NCBI RefSeq assembly: GCF_016862975.1
Contig: NZ_BONZ01000049.1
Coordinates: forward strand, 122,497-186,496
From: Rugosimonospora africana
GTDB lineage: Bacteria > Actinomycetota > Actinomycetes > Mycobacteriales > Micromonosporaceae
Reading direction: 5' to 3'
DNA: 64,000 nucleotides
Position numbers and translations under genes: made by a program. The first letter of the stretch is position 1. Every line of letters begins with the position of its first letter. Of the stretch, positions 49,211-58,506 are shown in pieces. The notes under the pieces were generated by a model. The model ran no database searches, had not been told where the DNA came from, and saw nothing but the letters and a program-made list of their open reading frames with translations.

Positions 49211-49570
49211 TTGACAACGAGTGCGGCGCATGCGGCCGCGTTCCGTCGGGAGCTTCCCGACGCCGGCGAGGTCTGGACGGTACTCGAGGACGGCGCGTAC
49301 ATCGCGCCGCACAAGCGCACCGGGCAGCGCGCCATGCCCTTCTGGTCGCGGCAGTCCCGGGCGCAGAAGGTGGTCGCGCAGGTGCCCGCGTACCAGGGGC
49401 TGGACGTCATCTCGATCCCGCTGGAGGAATGGCTCGGCGACCTGCTGCCCTGGCTGATCCAGGAGGACATCCTGGTCGGCGTCAACTGGAGCGGCAACCG
49501 GGCGACCGGCTACGACGTCGACCCGCGGCAGGTCATCGACTGGTTCGTGCCCAGCCGCGTGCTGGGTTGA
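49211..49570 (+). CDS. DUF2750 family protein
   Basis: A 119-residue protein of unknown function: AAFRRELPDAGEVWTVLEDG, MPFWSRQSRAQKVVAQVPAY, and GVNWSGNRATGYDVDPRQVI. I choose TTG 49211 because GGAGGAGG lies six bases upstream, an exemplary ribosome site for a rare start codon. The last 24 bases lie in the first of three 32-bp tandem repeats that continue into the convergent sigma factor gene, whose end it overlaps by 38 bp. Confidence 0.85.
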   Translation: MTTSAAHAAAFRRELPDAGEVWTVLEDGAYIAPHKRTGQRAMPFWSRQSRAQKVVAQVPAYQGLDVISIPLEEWLGDLLPWLIQEDILVGVNWSGNRATGYDVDPRQVIDWFVPSRVLG

Positions 49571-50150
49571 TCTGGCTCGTGGCCAGCCGCGCGCCGGGCT
49601 GATCCGGCTTGTGGTCAGCCGCGCGCTGGGCGGGCCTGGCCAGCGGGGTACCGATCAGGAGTTCGGTGTCCGGCAGCAGTTGGCGCAGCCGGGTCAGGGC
49701 GCGATGGGTACGGCTGCGTACCGAGCCGATCGAACAGTCCAGTACCGCGGCGACCTGGGTCTCGGTGAGGTCCTCGTAGTAGCGCAGGACCAGGATCGTG
49801 CGGTGTGCCGGCGAGAGGCGCAGCAGGGCTTCCCGCATCGACACCCGCAGGTCGGTCTGCCCGTGCGGGTCGGCCCCGACCAGGTCGTCCGAGGGGGCGA
49901 TCAGCCTCTCCCGGTGCCGGCTCCAGCGCCGCCACCGGCTGATCTGTTCGCGGTACATCACTGTCCGCACGTATCCCTCGGGGTCTTCGTTACGCAGGGA
50001 CTGCCACCTGGTCAGCGTCTTGACCAGGGCGGACTGCACCAGATCCTCGGCGGCGTGCCGGTCGCCGGTGAGCAGGTACGCGACTCTGACCAGTGCCGGA
50101 GCACGCAGGGTCACGAACTCGCTGAACCGTGCCTTCACGTCATCGTCCAC
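49533..50150 (-). CDS. SigE-family (SigM-like) ECF RNA polymerase sigma factor
   Basis: A 205-residue ECF sigma factor. Region 2 (about 10-80) has FSEFVTLRAPALVRVAYLLT, AEDLVQSALVKTLTRW and the EGYVRTVMYREQISRWRR block; region 4 (about 105-158) has MREALLRLSPAHRTILVLRY and GSVRSRTHRALTRLRQL. The final 35 residues (from about 172) are unusual, encoded by 32-bp tandem repeats. They lie opposite the end of the DUF2750 gene. No anti-sigma gene follows. The ATG at 50150 gives the normal family start. Confidence 0.9.
   Translation of the reverse strand: MDDDVKARFSEFVTLRAPALVRVAYLLTGDRHAAEDLVQSALVKTLTRWQSLRNEDPEGYVRTVMYREQISRWRRWSRHRERLIAPSDDLVGADPHGQTDLRVSMREALLRLSPAHRTILVLRYYEDLTETQVAAVLDCSIGSVRSRTHRALTRLRQLLPDTELLIGTPLARPAQRAADHKPDQPGARLATSQINPARGWARTSR
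49547..49642. repeat. Three 32-bp tandem repeats across two convergent 3' ends
   Basis: Units at 49547-49578, 49579-49610 and 49611-49642 share CAGCCGCG-C-GGG and GAT-GGCT cores with a few substitutions. They include the last codons and stop of DUF2750 and the last 35 codons of the sigma factor on the other strand. Confidence 0.8.
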
Positions 50151-50345
50151 GCCTCACCCCGTTTCCGGCGCCCACCCATTAAGACAGACGCCTGAGACCG
50201 CCGAAACTATCCACCCGAAGAGGACCGGGGTCGTAAGTTCGCACTGCGGTGTGATCCGCCCAGTCGCGACGAGAGATGACCCATGCCGGCGCGGTCATGT
50301 GGGTATTCACGTTTAGTCCGGGGACGGTCCGGGGCAAACAATGAT

Positions 50346-52109
50346 ATGGACCTGGGCGAGGAGCTCGTCGATCTCGACGAGGGCAGTCACGTTGCGCCCG
50401 ATGGGGTAGTCGAGCATCCGCAGGCCAGCGACTTTGATCATGCGCGTACCCTGCCGGCCGATACGACCTGGTTCCAGCGGGCGGTCTTCTACGAGGTGCT
50501 GGTTCGGGCGTTCTACGACGCCAACAGCGACGGCCAGGGCGACATCCAGGGTCTGATCCAGCGGCTGGACTATCTGCAGTGGCTGGGCATCGACTGCCTG
50601 TGGTTGCCACCGTTCTACGACTCGCCGCTGCGTGACGGCGGGTACGACATCCGCGACTTCTACAAGGTGCTGCCCGAGTTCGGTACCGTGGATGATCTTG
50701 TCGCGCTGATCGACGCGGCGCACAAGCGCGGGATCCGGGTGATCACGGACCTGGTGATGAACCACACGTCCGACACCCACCCGTGGTTCCAGGAGTCCCG
50801 GCGCGATCCCGACGGCCCGTACCGCGACTACTACGTCTGGCGCGACGACGACCAGGGGTACCCGTGGGCCCGGGTCATCTTCGTGGACACCGAGGAGTCG
50901 AACTGGACGTACGACCCGGTGCGCAGACAGTTCTTCTGGCACCGGTTCTTCAGCCACCAGCCCGACCTCAACTATGAGAACCCCGACGTTCAGCGGGAGA
51001 TGCTGAACGTCATCCGGTTCTGGCTGGACCTGGGCATCGACGGGTTCCGGCTGGACGCGGTGCCGTACCTGTTCGAGGCCGACGGTACGAACTGCGAGAA
51101 CCTCCCGGCGACGCACGACTTCCTCAAGCAACTGCGCAAGGTGATCGACGACGAGTACCCGGGCCGGGTGCTGCTCGCCGAGGCGAACCAGTGGCCGGCC
51201 GACGTCGTCGAGTACTTCGGCGACCCGGAGACCGGCGGCGACGAGTGCCACATGGCGTTCCACTTCCCGCTGATGCCGCGCATCTTCATGGCGGTACGGC
51301 GGGAGTCCCGGTTCCCGGTCTCGGAGATCCTGGCCCAGACGCCGAAGATTCCGGCCAACTGCCAGTGGGGGATCTTCCTGCGCAACCACGACGAGCTGAC
51401 CCTGGAGATGGTCACCGACGAGGAACGCGACTACATGTACTCGGAGTACGCCAAGGATCCGCGCATGCGCGCCAACGTCGGCATCCGGCGCAGGCTGGCC
51501 TCCCTGCTGGAGAACGACCGCAACCAGTTCGAACTGTTCACCGCGCTGCTGCTGTCGCTGCCCGGCTCACCGGTTCTGTACTACGGTGACGAGATCGGTA
51601 TGGGAGACAACATCTGGCTGGGCGACCGGGACGGGGTACGCACCCCGATGCAGTGGACGCCCGACCGCAACGCGGGATTCTCGACCGCGACTCCGGGACG
51701 GCTGTGCCTGCCGGTGAACCAGGACCCGGTGTACGGGTACCAGGCCATCAACGTGGAGGCACAGCGGGACAACTCGGCGTCGCTGCTCAACTGGACCCGT
51801 ACCATGCTGGCCGTGCGCCGGCGACACGTCTCGTTCGCGATCGGCGACTTCCAGGAACTCGGTGGCTCGAACCCCTCGGTGCTCGCCTATCTCCGGGTGC
51901 ACGAGGACGACGTGGTGCTGTGCGTGCACAACCTGTCGCGCTTCCCGCAGCCGATCGAGATGAGCCTGCCGGCGTGGAACGGGTACACCCCGATCGAGCT
52001 GACCGGTCGGGTGACGTTCCCGCGGATCGGCCACCTGCCGTACCTGTTGACATTGCCGGGATACGCGTTCTACTGGTTCCAGCTGTGCGCCCCAGGGGAT
52101 GAGTCATGA
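50346..52109 (+). CDS. treS: Trehalose synthase / maltose alpha-D-glucosyltransferase
   Basis: A 587-residue GH13 enzyme that interconverts trehalose and maltose by intramolecular transglucosylation. It has the typical early segment TWFQRAVFYEVLVRAFYDAN, nucleophile Asp237 in DGFRLDAVP, acid/base Glu279 in VLLAEANQW, and the transition-state Asp349 in FLRNHDE. ATG 50346 precedes MDLGEEL; upstream frames are featureless. The maltokinase gene overlaps by ATGA, so the two enzymes feed the GlgE pathway (trehalose to maltose to maltose-1-phosphate). GlgE and GlgB are not in the window. Confidence 0.95.
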   Translation: MDLGEELVDLDEGSHVAPDGVVEHPQASDFDHARTLPADTTWFQRAVFYEVLVRAFYDANSDGQGDIQGLIQRLDYLQWLGIDCLWLPPFYDSPLRDGGYDIRDFYKVLPEFGTVDDLVALIDAAHKRGIRVITDLVMNHTSDTHPWFQESRRDPDGPYRDYYVWRDDDQGYPWARVIFVDTEESNWTYDPVRRQFFWHRFFSHQPDLNYENPDVQREMLNVIRFWLDLGIDGFRLDAVPYLFEADGTNCENLPATHDFLKQLRKVIDDEYPGRVLLAEANQWPADVVEYFGDPETGGDECHMAFHFPLMPRIFMAVRRESRFPVSEILAQTPKIPANCQWGIFLRNHDELTLEMVTDEERDYMYSEYAKDPRMRANVGIRRRLASLLENDRNQFELFTALLLSLPGSPVLYYGDEIGMGDNIWLGDRDGVRTPMQWTPDRNAGFSTATPGRLCLPVNQDPVYGYQAINVEAQRDNSASLLNWTRTMLAVRRRHVSFAIGDFQELGGSNPSVLAYLRVHEDDVVLCVHNLSRFPQPIEMSLPAWNGYTPIELTGRVTFPRIGHLPYLLTLPGYAFYWFQLCAPGDES

Positions 52110-53437
52110 CGCTGCCGTTCGAGGAGTGGCTGCCGAAGCAGCGGTGGTACGCCGGGCGTGCCAGGGTGCTGGAGCGCGTCACGCCGAGCGTGGTCACCGT
52201 CCTCGCCCCCGACCTGGAGCACGTCCTGCTGGAGGCCGCGTACACCGACGGCGGCACCGAGGTGTACCAGATGTTCGTCGGCTGGGACCTGGAGCTGGCG
52301 GAGGAGTTCGTCGGCCAGGCCACGATCGGTGTCCAGGACGGGCGGACCGGGTGCGACGCGCTGTTCAGCGAGGACGCGGCACGCCGCCTGCTCGCCTTCA
52401 TCCAGGCCGGTACCGTTGTGGACGACCTGAGGTTCGTGCCGGAACCGGGAGGGGAGTTCGCGACCGACCTGCCGGCCCGGGTCATCGAGGGGGAGCAGAG
52501 CAACTCCAGCGTCATCTTCGACTCCCAGGCGATCCTCAAGGTGTTCCGCCGGGTCATCTCCGGGCAGAACCCGGACGTGGAGCTGAACCGGGTGCTGGCC
52601 CGGGCGGCCAGCCCGCACATCGCGCCGCTGCTCGGGGCGATCGAGAGTGTGGCCGGCGACGGCGGGCCGACCTCGCTGGCGATGGTGACCGCGTACGCGC
52701 CGAACTCCGCCGACGGTTGGTCGATGGCCATCGCCAGCGTGCGCGACCTGCTCGCCGAGGCCGACCTGCACGCCGACGAGGTGGGCGGTGACTTCGCCTC
52801 GGAGGCGTTCCGGCTCGGTGAGGCGGTGGCGGAGGTGCACGCGACGCTGGCGATCGAGCTGGGTACCTCGACCCAGCCGGCGCCGCTTGCCGAGATGCGG
52901 CAACGGCTGGACAGGTCCGTGGCGGAAGTCCCGGAGCTGGCCGGCGTCGAGGCGGCGGTGCTGGAGCGGCTGCGCGTGCTGGACGGCCCGGTGACGGTAC
53001 AGCGGATACACGGCGATCTGCACCTGGGGCAGGTGCTCCGCACGCCCGACCACTGGTTCCTCATCGACTTCGAGGGGGAGCCGGGGCAGCCGGCGCAGGA
53101 GCGGCGCCGGCCGGACTCGCCGATGCGGGACGTGGCCGGGATGCTGCGGTCGTTCGACTACGCGGCGAACCAGTTGCTGGTCAACGAGCCGGACGATGAG
53201 CAGCTGGCGTACCGGGCCCGGGAGTGGGTGCAGCGCAACCGGGGAGCGTTCTGCGACGGGTACGGGAGCATCAGCGGGGTGGATCCGCGCGCGATGCCCG
53301 GGGTGCTGGGCGCGTACGAGCTGGACAAGGCGGTCTACGAGGCGGCATACGAGGCCCGGCACCGACCGGACTGGCTGTGGATCCCGCTGAAGGCGATCCG
53401 CGAGCTGCTGGACACCCCGGACCAGCCCGCCGCCTGA
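52106..53437 (+). CDS. mak: Maltokinase (Mak/Pep2)
   Basis: A 443-residue kinase that phosphorylates maltose at C1 with ATP. It begins FEEWLPKQRWYAGRARVLER, has the catalytic loop QRIHGDLHLGQVLRTPDHWF and the metal-binding DFEGEPGQPAQERR, and ends with RHRPDWLWIPLKAIRELLD. Length and order of the N-terminal cap domain and APH-like kinase lobes fit the family. Translation is coupled to treS by a 4-base overlap. In some relatives TreS and Pep2 are fused; here they are separate. Confidence 0.94.
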   Translation: MTLPFEEWLPKQRWYAGRARVLERVTPSVVTVLAPDLEHVLLEAAYTDGGTEVYQMFVGWDLELAEEFVGQATIGVQDGRTGCDALFSEDAARRLLAFIQAGTVVDDLRFVPEPGGEFATDLPARVIEGEQSNSSVIFDSQAILKVFRRVISGQNPDVELNRVLARAASPHIAPLLGAIESVAGDGGPTSLAMVTAYAPNSADGWSMAIASVRDLLAEADLHADEVGGDFASEAFRLGEAVAEVHATLAIELGTSTQPAPLAEMRQRLDRSVAEVPELAGVEAAVLERLRVLDGPVTVQRIHGDLHLGQVLRTPDHWFLIDFEGEPGQPAQERRRPDSPMRDVAGMLRSFDYAANQLLVNEPDDEQLAYRAREWVQRNRGAFCDGYGSISGVDPRAMPGVLGAYELDKAVYEAAYEARHRPDWLWIPLKAIRELLDTPDQPAA

Positions 53438-53446
53438 CCCTGCTTC

Positions 53447-53490
53447 CGACTGGTCTGGCGCGGCGCGTCTGGCGCCGCTTCTGGTTCAGC
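53447..53490. repeat. Dispersed repeat family 1, partial or diverged copy
   Basis: Starts CGACTGGTCTGGCGCGGCGC and fades into GGTTCAG. Located between the maltokinase and the MFS gene. Confidence 0.6.
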
Positions 53491-53553
53491 GCGGCTGGCG
53501 CTGAGCGACGACCGGGGTGACGCCGGCCGGCGTTGTGTGGTTGGGTGCGGTAC

Positions 53554-55026
53554 ATGGCAGGGCTGGGCGGGATCCGCGGCAGCGCGACGCACCGGATCTA
53601 CAGCGTCACGGTGTTCGTGATCCTCGCATCTCTGGAGAATGTGGCCATCGGGCTGCCGGTGCCGCTGTACGACCCGATCAGTCGCAGCCTGGGCGTCTCC
53701 AAGGGAGCGGTGAACCTGGTCACCGCGGCCAGCTTCCTGGTCACCGCGGTCGCGGCGGTCGGCTGGGCGTACACCGGAGACCGGAGCCGCCGCAAGCCGC
53801 TGCTGATGGGCGGCACGGCGATCTGGGCGGTCGGCTTCGGTGGGTGCGGACTGACCCACGGGTACCTGACGTACTTCGCGTTCCAGATGTTCGCCTCGAT
53901 CGGGTTGGGCGCGGTGGCATCGGTCGGGTTCTCGGTCGTCAGCGACCTGATCTCGCCGCGCCGCCGGGGGTTGGTGATGAGCCTGTGGGGGCTCTCGCAC
54001 GGCGTCGGTACCCTGGCCGGCACGCTGGTCGGCGGGGTGCTCGGCGCCGGGGCGAGCCCGGACGCCTGGCGCCGGCCGTTCCTGCTGATGGCCGGGCTCG
54101 GCCTGCTCGCGGTGCTGGCCTACCTGTTCGTGTACGACATCCGGCGCGGGCAGAGCGAGCCGGAGCTGGCCGCGCTGTTCGAGGCCGGCGGCGAGTACCG
54201 GCACCGGATCGACCGGTCCGACGTCGCCGTCATCCTGCGCCGGCGCACGAATGTGTGGCTGATCCTCCAGGGCCTCACCGCGCAGGCCACGTTCGGCTCG
54301 CTGGTCTGGCTGCCCCAGCTGCTCCAGTCCAGGGCGCAGACGCAGGGGTACCCGGAGTCGACTGCGATCGTGGTCGGCAGCGTGTTCTCCGTACTGTTCC
54401 AGCTCGGCGGCGCACTGTCGATCATCGGTGGGCTGGTCGGCGACCGCCTGCAGCGCCGTACGCCGCGGGGCCGCGCGCTGGTGGCCGCCGCCGGGATCTT
54501 CGCCGGTGTCCCGTTCTACGTGGTGCTGTTCTTCGTGCCGCTGCGCGTCCACATATCGGCCGGCGCGGGCAAGTCGGAAATCGTGCTCGCCGTGCTGCGC
54601 AGTGTGGTCACCGAGCCGACGGTGGCGGCGTGCTTCCTGGCCGCGTTGACCGCGCTCGCGCTGACGTCGGCGAACTCGCCGAACTGGTTCGCCCTGCTCG
54701 CCGACGTCAACCCGCCCGAGCACCGGGGCACGGTGTACAGCATGGGCAACCTGGTCAACGGCGTCGGCCGGGCGGCCGGCAACAGCCTGGTCAGCGTGAT
54801 GTTCCGGGTACTGACCCGGGCCTTGCCGCCGCCGCTGAACTACGCCACCGGGCTGGCCGTGTTCCAGGTGTTCTTCATCCCGACTGGGATCATGTATTAC
54901 CTCGCCTCGCGCACCGTCGCGGGCGACATCGACGCGGTACGCGGGCTCCTGCGCGCCCGGGGCCGCGGCACCGGCACTGGTACGCCGGAGGAGGACCAGC
55001 CGGTGGAGGCGACGACCGGGTCCTGA
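53554..55026 (+). CDS. MFS transporter
   Basis: A 490-residue major facilitator protein with 11-12 transmembrane helices. Visible are the first helix ASLENVAIGLPVPLYDPISR, the loop motif YTGDRSRRKPLLMGGTAIWA (motif A-like), a central cytoplasmic loop of about 60 residues (AALFEAGGEYRHRIDRSDVA), and RGTVYSMGNLVNGVGRAAGN in the second half. It resembles permeases with a conserved LISPRRRGLVMSLWGLSHG stretch; the substrate is unknown. ATG 53554 is chosen over an upstream in-frame start. Separated from the trehalose genes by a repeat. Confidence 0.88.
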   Translation: MAGLGGIRGSATHRIYSVTVFVILASLENVAIGLPVPLYDPISRSLGVSKGAVNLVTAASFLVTAVAAVGWAYTGDRSRRKPLLMGGTAIWAVGFGGCGLTHGYLTYFAFQMFASIGLGAVASVGFSVVSDLISPRRRGLVMSLWGLSHGVGTLAGTLVGGVLGAGASPDAWRRPFLLMAGLGLLAVLAYLFVYDIRRGQSEPELAALFEAGGEYRHRIDRSDVAVILRRRTNVWLILQGLTAQATFGSLVWLPQLLQSRAQTQGYPESTAIVVGSVFSVLFQLGGALSIIGGLVGDRLQRRTPRGRALVAAAGIFAGVPFYVVLFFVPLRVHISAGAGKSEIVLAVLRSVVTEPTVAACFLAALTALALTSANSPNWFALLADVNPPEHRGTVYSMGNLVNGVGRAAGNSLVSVMFRVLTRALPPPLNYATGLAVFQVFFIPTGIMYYLASRTVAGDIDAVRGLLRARGRGTGTGTPEEDQPVEATTGS

Positions 55027-55259
55027 TCCGGTCGCGCCCGGATTCGGTCACGCGGTACGCCAAACGGGCAGCGGCCGTGAGTAAACGGGCACCCGCTATG
55101 TCCGGATGACTGCGAAATATCGGTACGAAGCCGCCTAATGTCGTCCGCGAAACGGGCGGCAACGGGCAGGAACGATCGCGCCGTGAAACTGGCCAGCGGG
55201 TATCGACGATGTTAGACATTTGTCACGGCTAGTCCCTGCCTCATCGAGGGGGTCGGCGA

Positions 55260-56021
55260 ATGCAAGCGGAAGCGCGCCAGCACCGCATCCTCGCCTGCGC
55301 CCGCACCGAGGGCGGTGTCGACGTCGGCAAGCTCGCCGGTGAACTCGGGGTCGCGCCCGAGACCGTCCGGCGTGACCTGCGGGTACTGGAACGGCACGGG
55401 CTCATCCACCGCACACATGGCGGCGCGTACCCGGTCGAGACCGCGCGGTTCGAGACCACGCTGGCGACGCGCACCACCCGCCGGGTACCCGAAAAGCGGC
55501 GCATCGCGGCGGCGGCGGTCGAACTCCTGGGCGACGCCGAGACGATCTTCATCGACGAGGGGTTCACCCCACAGTTGATCGCCGAGGTGCTGCCGACCAA
55601 CCGGCCGCTGACCGTGGTGACCGCGTCACTGCCCACGGCCGCCGCGCTGGCGACCGCCGACTCGGTGACCGTGCTGCTGCTCGGTGGCCGGGTCCGGGGC
55701 CGCACGCTGGCCACGGTGGACCACTGGGCGACCCGGATGCTGTCCGGGTTCGTGCTCGACCTCGCGTTCATCGGGGCTAACGGGATCTCCCGGGAACGCG
55801 GCCTGACCACCCCCGATCCCGCCGTCGCCGACGTCAAGGCCCGGGTGGTCGAGGTGGCTCACCGCCGGGTGTTCGTCGGCGTGCACACCAAATTCGGCGT
55901 ATCCAGCTTCTGCCGGTTCGCCGAGGTCAACGACCTCGAAACCATCGTCACGGACACCGCGCTGCCGGCGACCGAGGCGCACCGCTACTCACTGCTCGGA
56001 CCGCAGGTGATCCGCGTCTGA
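55260..56021 (+). CDS. DeoR/GlpR family sugar-responsive repressor
   Basis: A 253-residue repressor. The N-terminal helix-turn-helix (LAGELGVAPETVRRDLRVLE with RHGLIHRTHGGA) and the sugar-phosphate-binding domain (TIFIDEGFTPQLIAEVLP, LLLGGRVRGRTLATVDHWAT, LAFIGANGISRERGLTTPDP) are complete. It lies directly upstream of a polyol ABC transporter and dehydrogenase, which it most likely represses until a sugar or polyol phosphate is present. ATG 55260. The 233-bp upstream gap holds TGTTAGACATTTGTCACG just before the gene, a possible promoter/operator. Confidence 0.92.
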   Translation: MQAEARQHRILACARTEGGVDVGKLAGELGVAPETVRRDLRVLERHGLIHRTHGGAYPVETARFETTLATRTTRRVPEKRRIAAAAVELLGDAETIFIDEGFTPQLIAEVLPTNRPLTVVTASLPTAAALATADSVTVLLLGGRVRGRTLATVDHWATRMLSGFVLDLAFIGANGISRERGLTTPDPAVADVKARVVEVAHRRVFVGVHTKFGVSSFCRFAEVNDLETIVTDTALPATEAHRYSLLGPQVIRV

Positions 56022-56029
56022 GCCGACTC

Positions 56030-56081
56030 CGACTGGTCTGGCTCGGCGCGTTTGTTGCCGCGCGGCTATCCAGACCAGTCG
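56030..56081. repeat. Dispersed repeat family 1, single copy
   Basis: Begins CGACTGGTCTGGCTCGG and ends CCAGACCAGTCG; here the terminal 12 bases are perfect inverted repeats. It lies between DeoR and the substrate-binding protein, 47 bp before the latter. Confidence 0.8.
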
Positions 56082-56127
56082 CCCCACACCAGTTCCGCTC
56101 CGAGGAGTACCCATCTGGAGGCGCGTT

Positions 56128-57486
56128 GTGCCAAAAGTTAGGCAATTTACACCAGTATTAGCGGCTATCGGCGCTATTGCTCTCGCGCTGTCGGGGTGCA
56201 GCGGAGCCGGTGGGGGCGGCGGCAGCGGTGGCGGCCACACCCTCAACGTCCTGATGGTCAACAACCCGCAGATGGTCGACCTGCAGAAGCTGACCGCGGA
56301 CAACTTCACCAAGCAGACCGGCATCAAGGTGAACTACACGGTGCTGCCGGAGAACGACGTGCGCGACAAGATCAGTCAGGAGTTCTCCAGCCAGGCCGGG
56401 CAGTACGACGTCGCCACCATCAGCAACTACGAGGTGCCGTTCTACGCCAAGAACGGCTGGCTGTATCCGCTGGACGACTTCGTGAGCAAAGACAGCGGCT
56501 TCGACCAGTCGGACATCCTGAAGCCGATGACCGAGTCGCTGACCGCGGACGACGGAAAGCTGTACGGCGAACCGTTCTACGGCGAGTCGTCGTTCCTCAT
56601 GTACCGCAAGGATGTGTTCGCCGCCAAGGGACTCACCGTCCCGGACAACCCGACCTGGCAACAGGTGGCCGACCTCGCGGCCAAGGTGGACGGCGCACAG
56701 CCCGGCATGCGGGGCATCTGCCTGCGCGGCCAACCCGGCTGGGGTGAGGTGATGGCGCCGCTGACCACCGTGGCGAACACGTTCGGCGGCACCTGGTTCA
56801 CCAAGGACTGGAAAGCTGGGCTCAACAGTCCACAGTGGACGCAGGCGACCACCTTCTACGTGAACCTGGTTCGCGCGCACGGCGAGGCGGGCGCACCGCA
56901 GTCCGGATTCACCGAGTGCCTGAACGATCTGGAGCAGGGCAAGGTGGCGATGTGGTACGACGCCACGTCGGCGGCCGGCTCGCTGGAGGCCAGCGACTCG
57001 CCGGTGACCGGGAAGATCGGGTACGCGCAGGCTCCGGTGGTTCAGACCAAGAGTTCGGGTTGGCTCTACACCTGGGCCTGGGGCATCCAGAAGGCGAGCA
57101 AGCACTCGGCCGACGCGTGGAAGTTCGTCTCCTGGGCCTCCGGCAAGGACTACGAGAACCTGGTCGGTACGAAGCTGGGTTGGGCCCGGGTACCGGCCGG
57201 CAAGCGCACCTCGCTCTACGCCAACCCGGCGTACCAGCAGGCGGCGGCGGCCTTCTACAAGCAGACCCAGGAGGCCATCAGCTCGGCCGACCCGCGCAAC
57301 CCGGGAGTCCAGCCCCGCCCGACGATCGGCATCCAGTTCGTCGACATTCCCGAGTTCACCGACCTGGGCACCCAGGTGTCGCAGGCCATCAGCTCGGCCA
57401 TCGCCGGACAGCTGAGCGTGAACGCCGCCCTGACACAGGGCCAGCAGCTGGCCGAGAAGGTCGCGGCCAAGTACCAGAGCAAGTGA
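56128..57486 (+). CDS. Polyol/sugar ABC transporter substrate-binding lipoprotein
   Basis: A 452-residue cluster B-type solute-binding lipoprotein. The signal peptide ends in the lipobox LALSGC (Cys24), followed by a Gly-rich spacer. The mature part resembles sorbitol/mannitol-binding proteins: LNVLMVNNPQMVDLQKLTAD, YDVATISNYEVPFYAKNGWL, and KVAMWYDATSAAGSLEASDS. The GTG start at 56128 follows TGGAGG. First gene of an operon with two permeases and a dehydrogenase; a hairpin follows its stop and probably raises its expression relative to the permeases. No ATPase gene is present, so a shared MsiK-type ATPase is expected. Confidence 0.92.
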   Translation: MPKVRQFTPVLAAIGAIALALSGCSGAGGGGGSGGGHTLNVLMVNNPQMVDLQKLTADNFTKQTGIKVNYTVLPENDVRDKISQEFSSQAGQYDVATISNYEVPFYAKNGWLYPLDDFVSKDSGFDQSDILKPMTESLTADDGKLYGEPFYGESSFLMYRKDVFAAKGLTVPDNPTWQQVADLAAKVDGAQPGMRGICLRGQPGWGEVMAPLTTVANTFGGTWFTKDWKAGLNSPQWTQATTFYVNLVRAHGEAGAPQSGFTECLNDLEQGKVAMWYDATSAAGSLEASDSPVTGKIGYAQAPVVQTKSSGWLYTWAWGIQKASKHSADAWKFVSWASGKDYENLVGTKLGWARVPAGKRTSLYANPAYQQAAAAFYKQTQEAISSADPRNPGVQPRPTIGIQFVDIPEFTDLGTQVSQAISSAIAGQLSVNAALTQGQQLAEKVAAKYQSK

Positions 57487-57496
57487 CTGGTCGCCA

Positions 57497-57521
57497 GGTG
57501 CCCCCGCCTCGCGGGGGCACC
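57497..57521 (+). terminator. Intercistronic hairpin after the binding-protein gene
   Basis: GGTGCCCCCGC (57497-57507) and GCGGGGGCACC (57511-57521) form a perfect 11-bp stem with loop CTC, between binding-protein and permease genes. Likely a partial terminator or mRNA-stabilising hairpin. Confidence 0.7.
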
Positions 57522-57546
57522 CCGACCTCCACTGTGGAGAGAGCCG

Positions 57547-58506
57547 ATGAGTGCCGTTGATACCGCCACCACCCGGGTGGCCGGGCCGGTCGGTGCCCGG
57601 TCCGCCCGCGCGCACCCGCGCCGGGCCGCCTGGGCCCGCCGGGCACCGCTGCTGCCCGCACTGGTGTTCCTCGTCGTGGTGACCCAGTTGCCGTTCATCG
57701 CCACGCTGGTCATCTCGTTCATGAACTGGAACGCGCTGTATCCGGACCAGCGCAGCTTCACCGGCGTGGACAACTACCGCGCGGTGTTGACCGACGCGAC
57801 ACTGCGCTCGTCGATCGTGACGACTGTGGTGCTCACCGTCTCGGTCGTGCTGATCAGTCTCGTGCTGGGACTGCTGGTCGCCTTGCTGTTGGACCGCTCG
57901 TTCCTCGGCCGCGGCGTGGTGCGCACCATGCTCATCGCACCCTTCCTGGTGGTACCGGTGGCGGCCGCGTTGCTGTGGAAGCACGCCCTCTACAACCCGG
58001 AGTACGGGCTGTTCAACGGCGTACTCACGGACATCTGGCGGCTGTTTGGCGGCACCGCGCCGCAGCCGGACTGGGTGACCCAGCTGCCGAAGGCCGCGGT
58101 CGTCACCGAGTTGGTGTGGCAGTGGACCCCGTTCATGATGCTGATCCTGCTCGCCGGGCTGCAGAGCCGGCCGGCAGAGGCGGTCGAGGCCGCCCGCGTT
58201 GACGGGGCGGGCCCCTGGCAGACGTTCCGCTTCGTCACCCTGCCGCACCTGCGCCAGTACCTGGAGTTGGGCGCGCTGCTCGGCTCGATCTACGTGGTGC
58301 AGAACTTCGACGCGGTGTTCACCATCACCTCGGGCGGCCTGGGTACGGCGAACCTCCCGTACACCATCTATCAGACCTTCTACCAGGCTCACGACTACGG
58401 GCGCGCGTCCGCCGCCGGGGTGGTCGTGGTGATCGCGACGATCGTCATCGCCACGTTCGCGCTGCGGGTGGTCTCGTCCTTGTTCCGCGAGGAGGCCAGA
58501 CGATGA
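57547..58506 (+). CDS. Polyol ABC transporter permease (MalF/SmoF type)
   Basis: A 319-residue inner-membrane permease with six transmembrane helices after a 30-residue cytoplasmic start. The ATPase-contact EAA loop reads VEAARVDGAGPWQTFRFVTL. Other landmarks are FMNWNALYPDQRSFTGVDNY and GTANLPYTIYQTFYQAHDYG. It pairs with the next permease; their genes overlap (ATGA at 58503-58506). ATG 57547 follows GGAGAGAG. Confidence 0.93.
   Translation: MSAVDTATTRVAGPVGARSARAHPRRAAWARRAPLLPALVFLVVVTQLPFIATLVISFMNWNALYPDQRSFTGVDNYRAVLTDATLRSSIVTTVVLTVSVVLISLVLGLLVALLLDRSFLGRGVVRTMLIAPFLVVPVAAALLWKHALYNPEYGLFNGVLTDIWRLFGGTAPQPDWVTQLPKAAVVTELVWQWTPFMMLILLAGLQSRPAEAVEAARVDGAGPWQTFRFVTLPHLRQYLELGALLGSIYVVQNFDAVFTITSGGLGTANLPYTIYQTFYQAHDYGRASAAGVVVVIATIVIATFALRVVSSLFREEARR

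Noticed and set aside
53447..53490. Terminator between maltokinase and the MFS gene
   Set aside because: The stem potential comes from the dispersed repeat; this copy is diverged and does not form a clean hairpin or T-run.
56158..58392. 744-codon minus-strand frame opposite the ABC genes
   Set aside because: It crosses two conserved genes on the other strand and is a GC-skew artefact.
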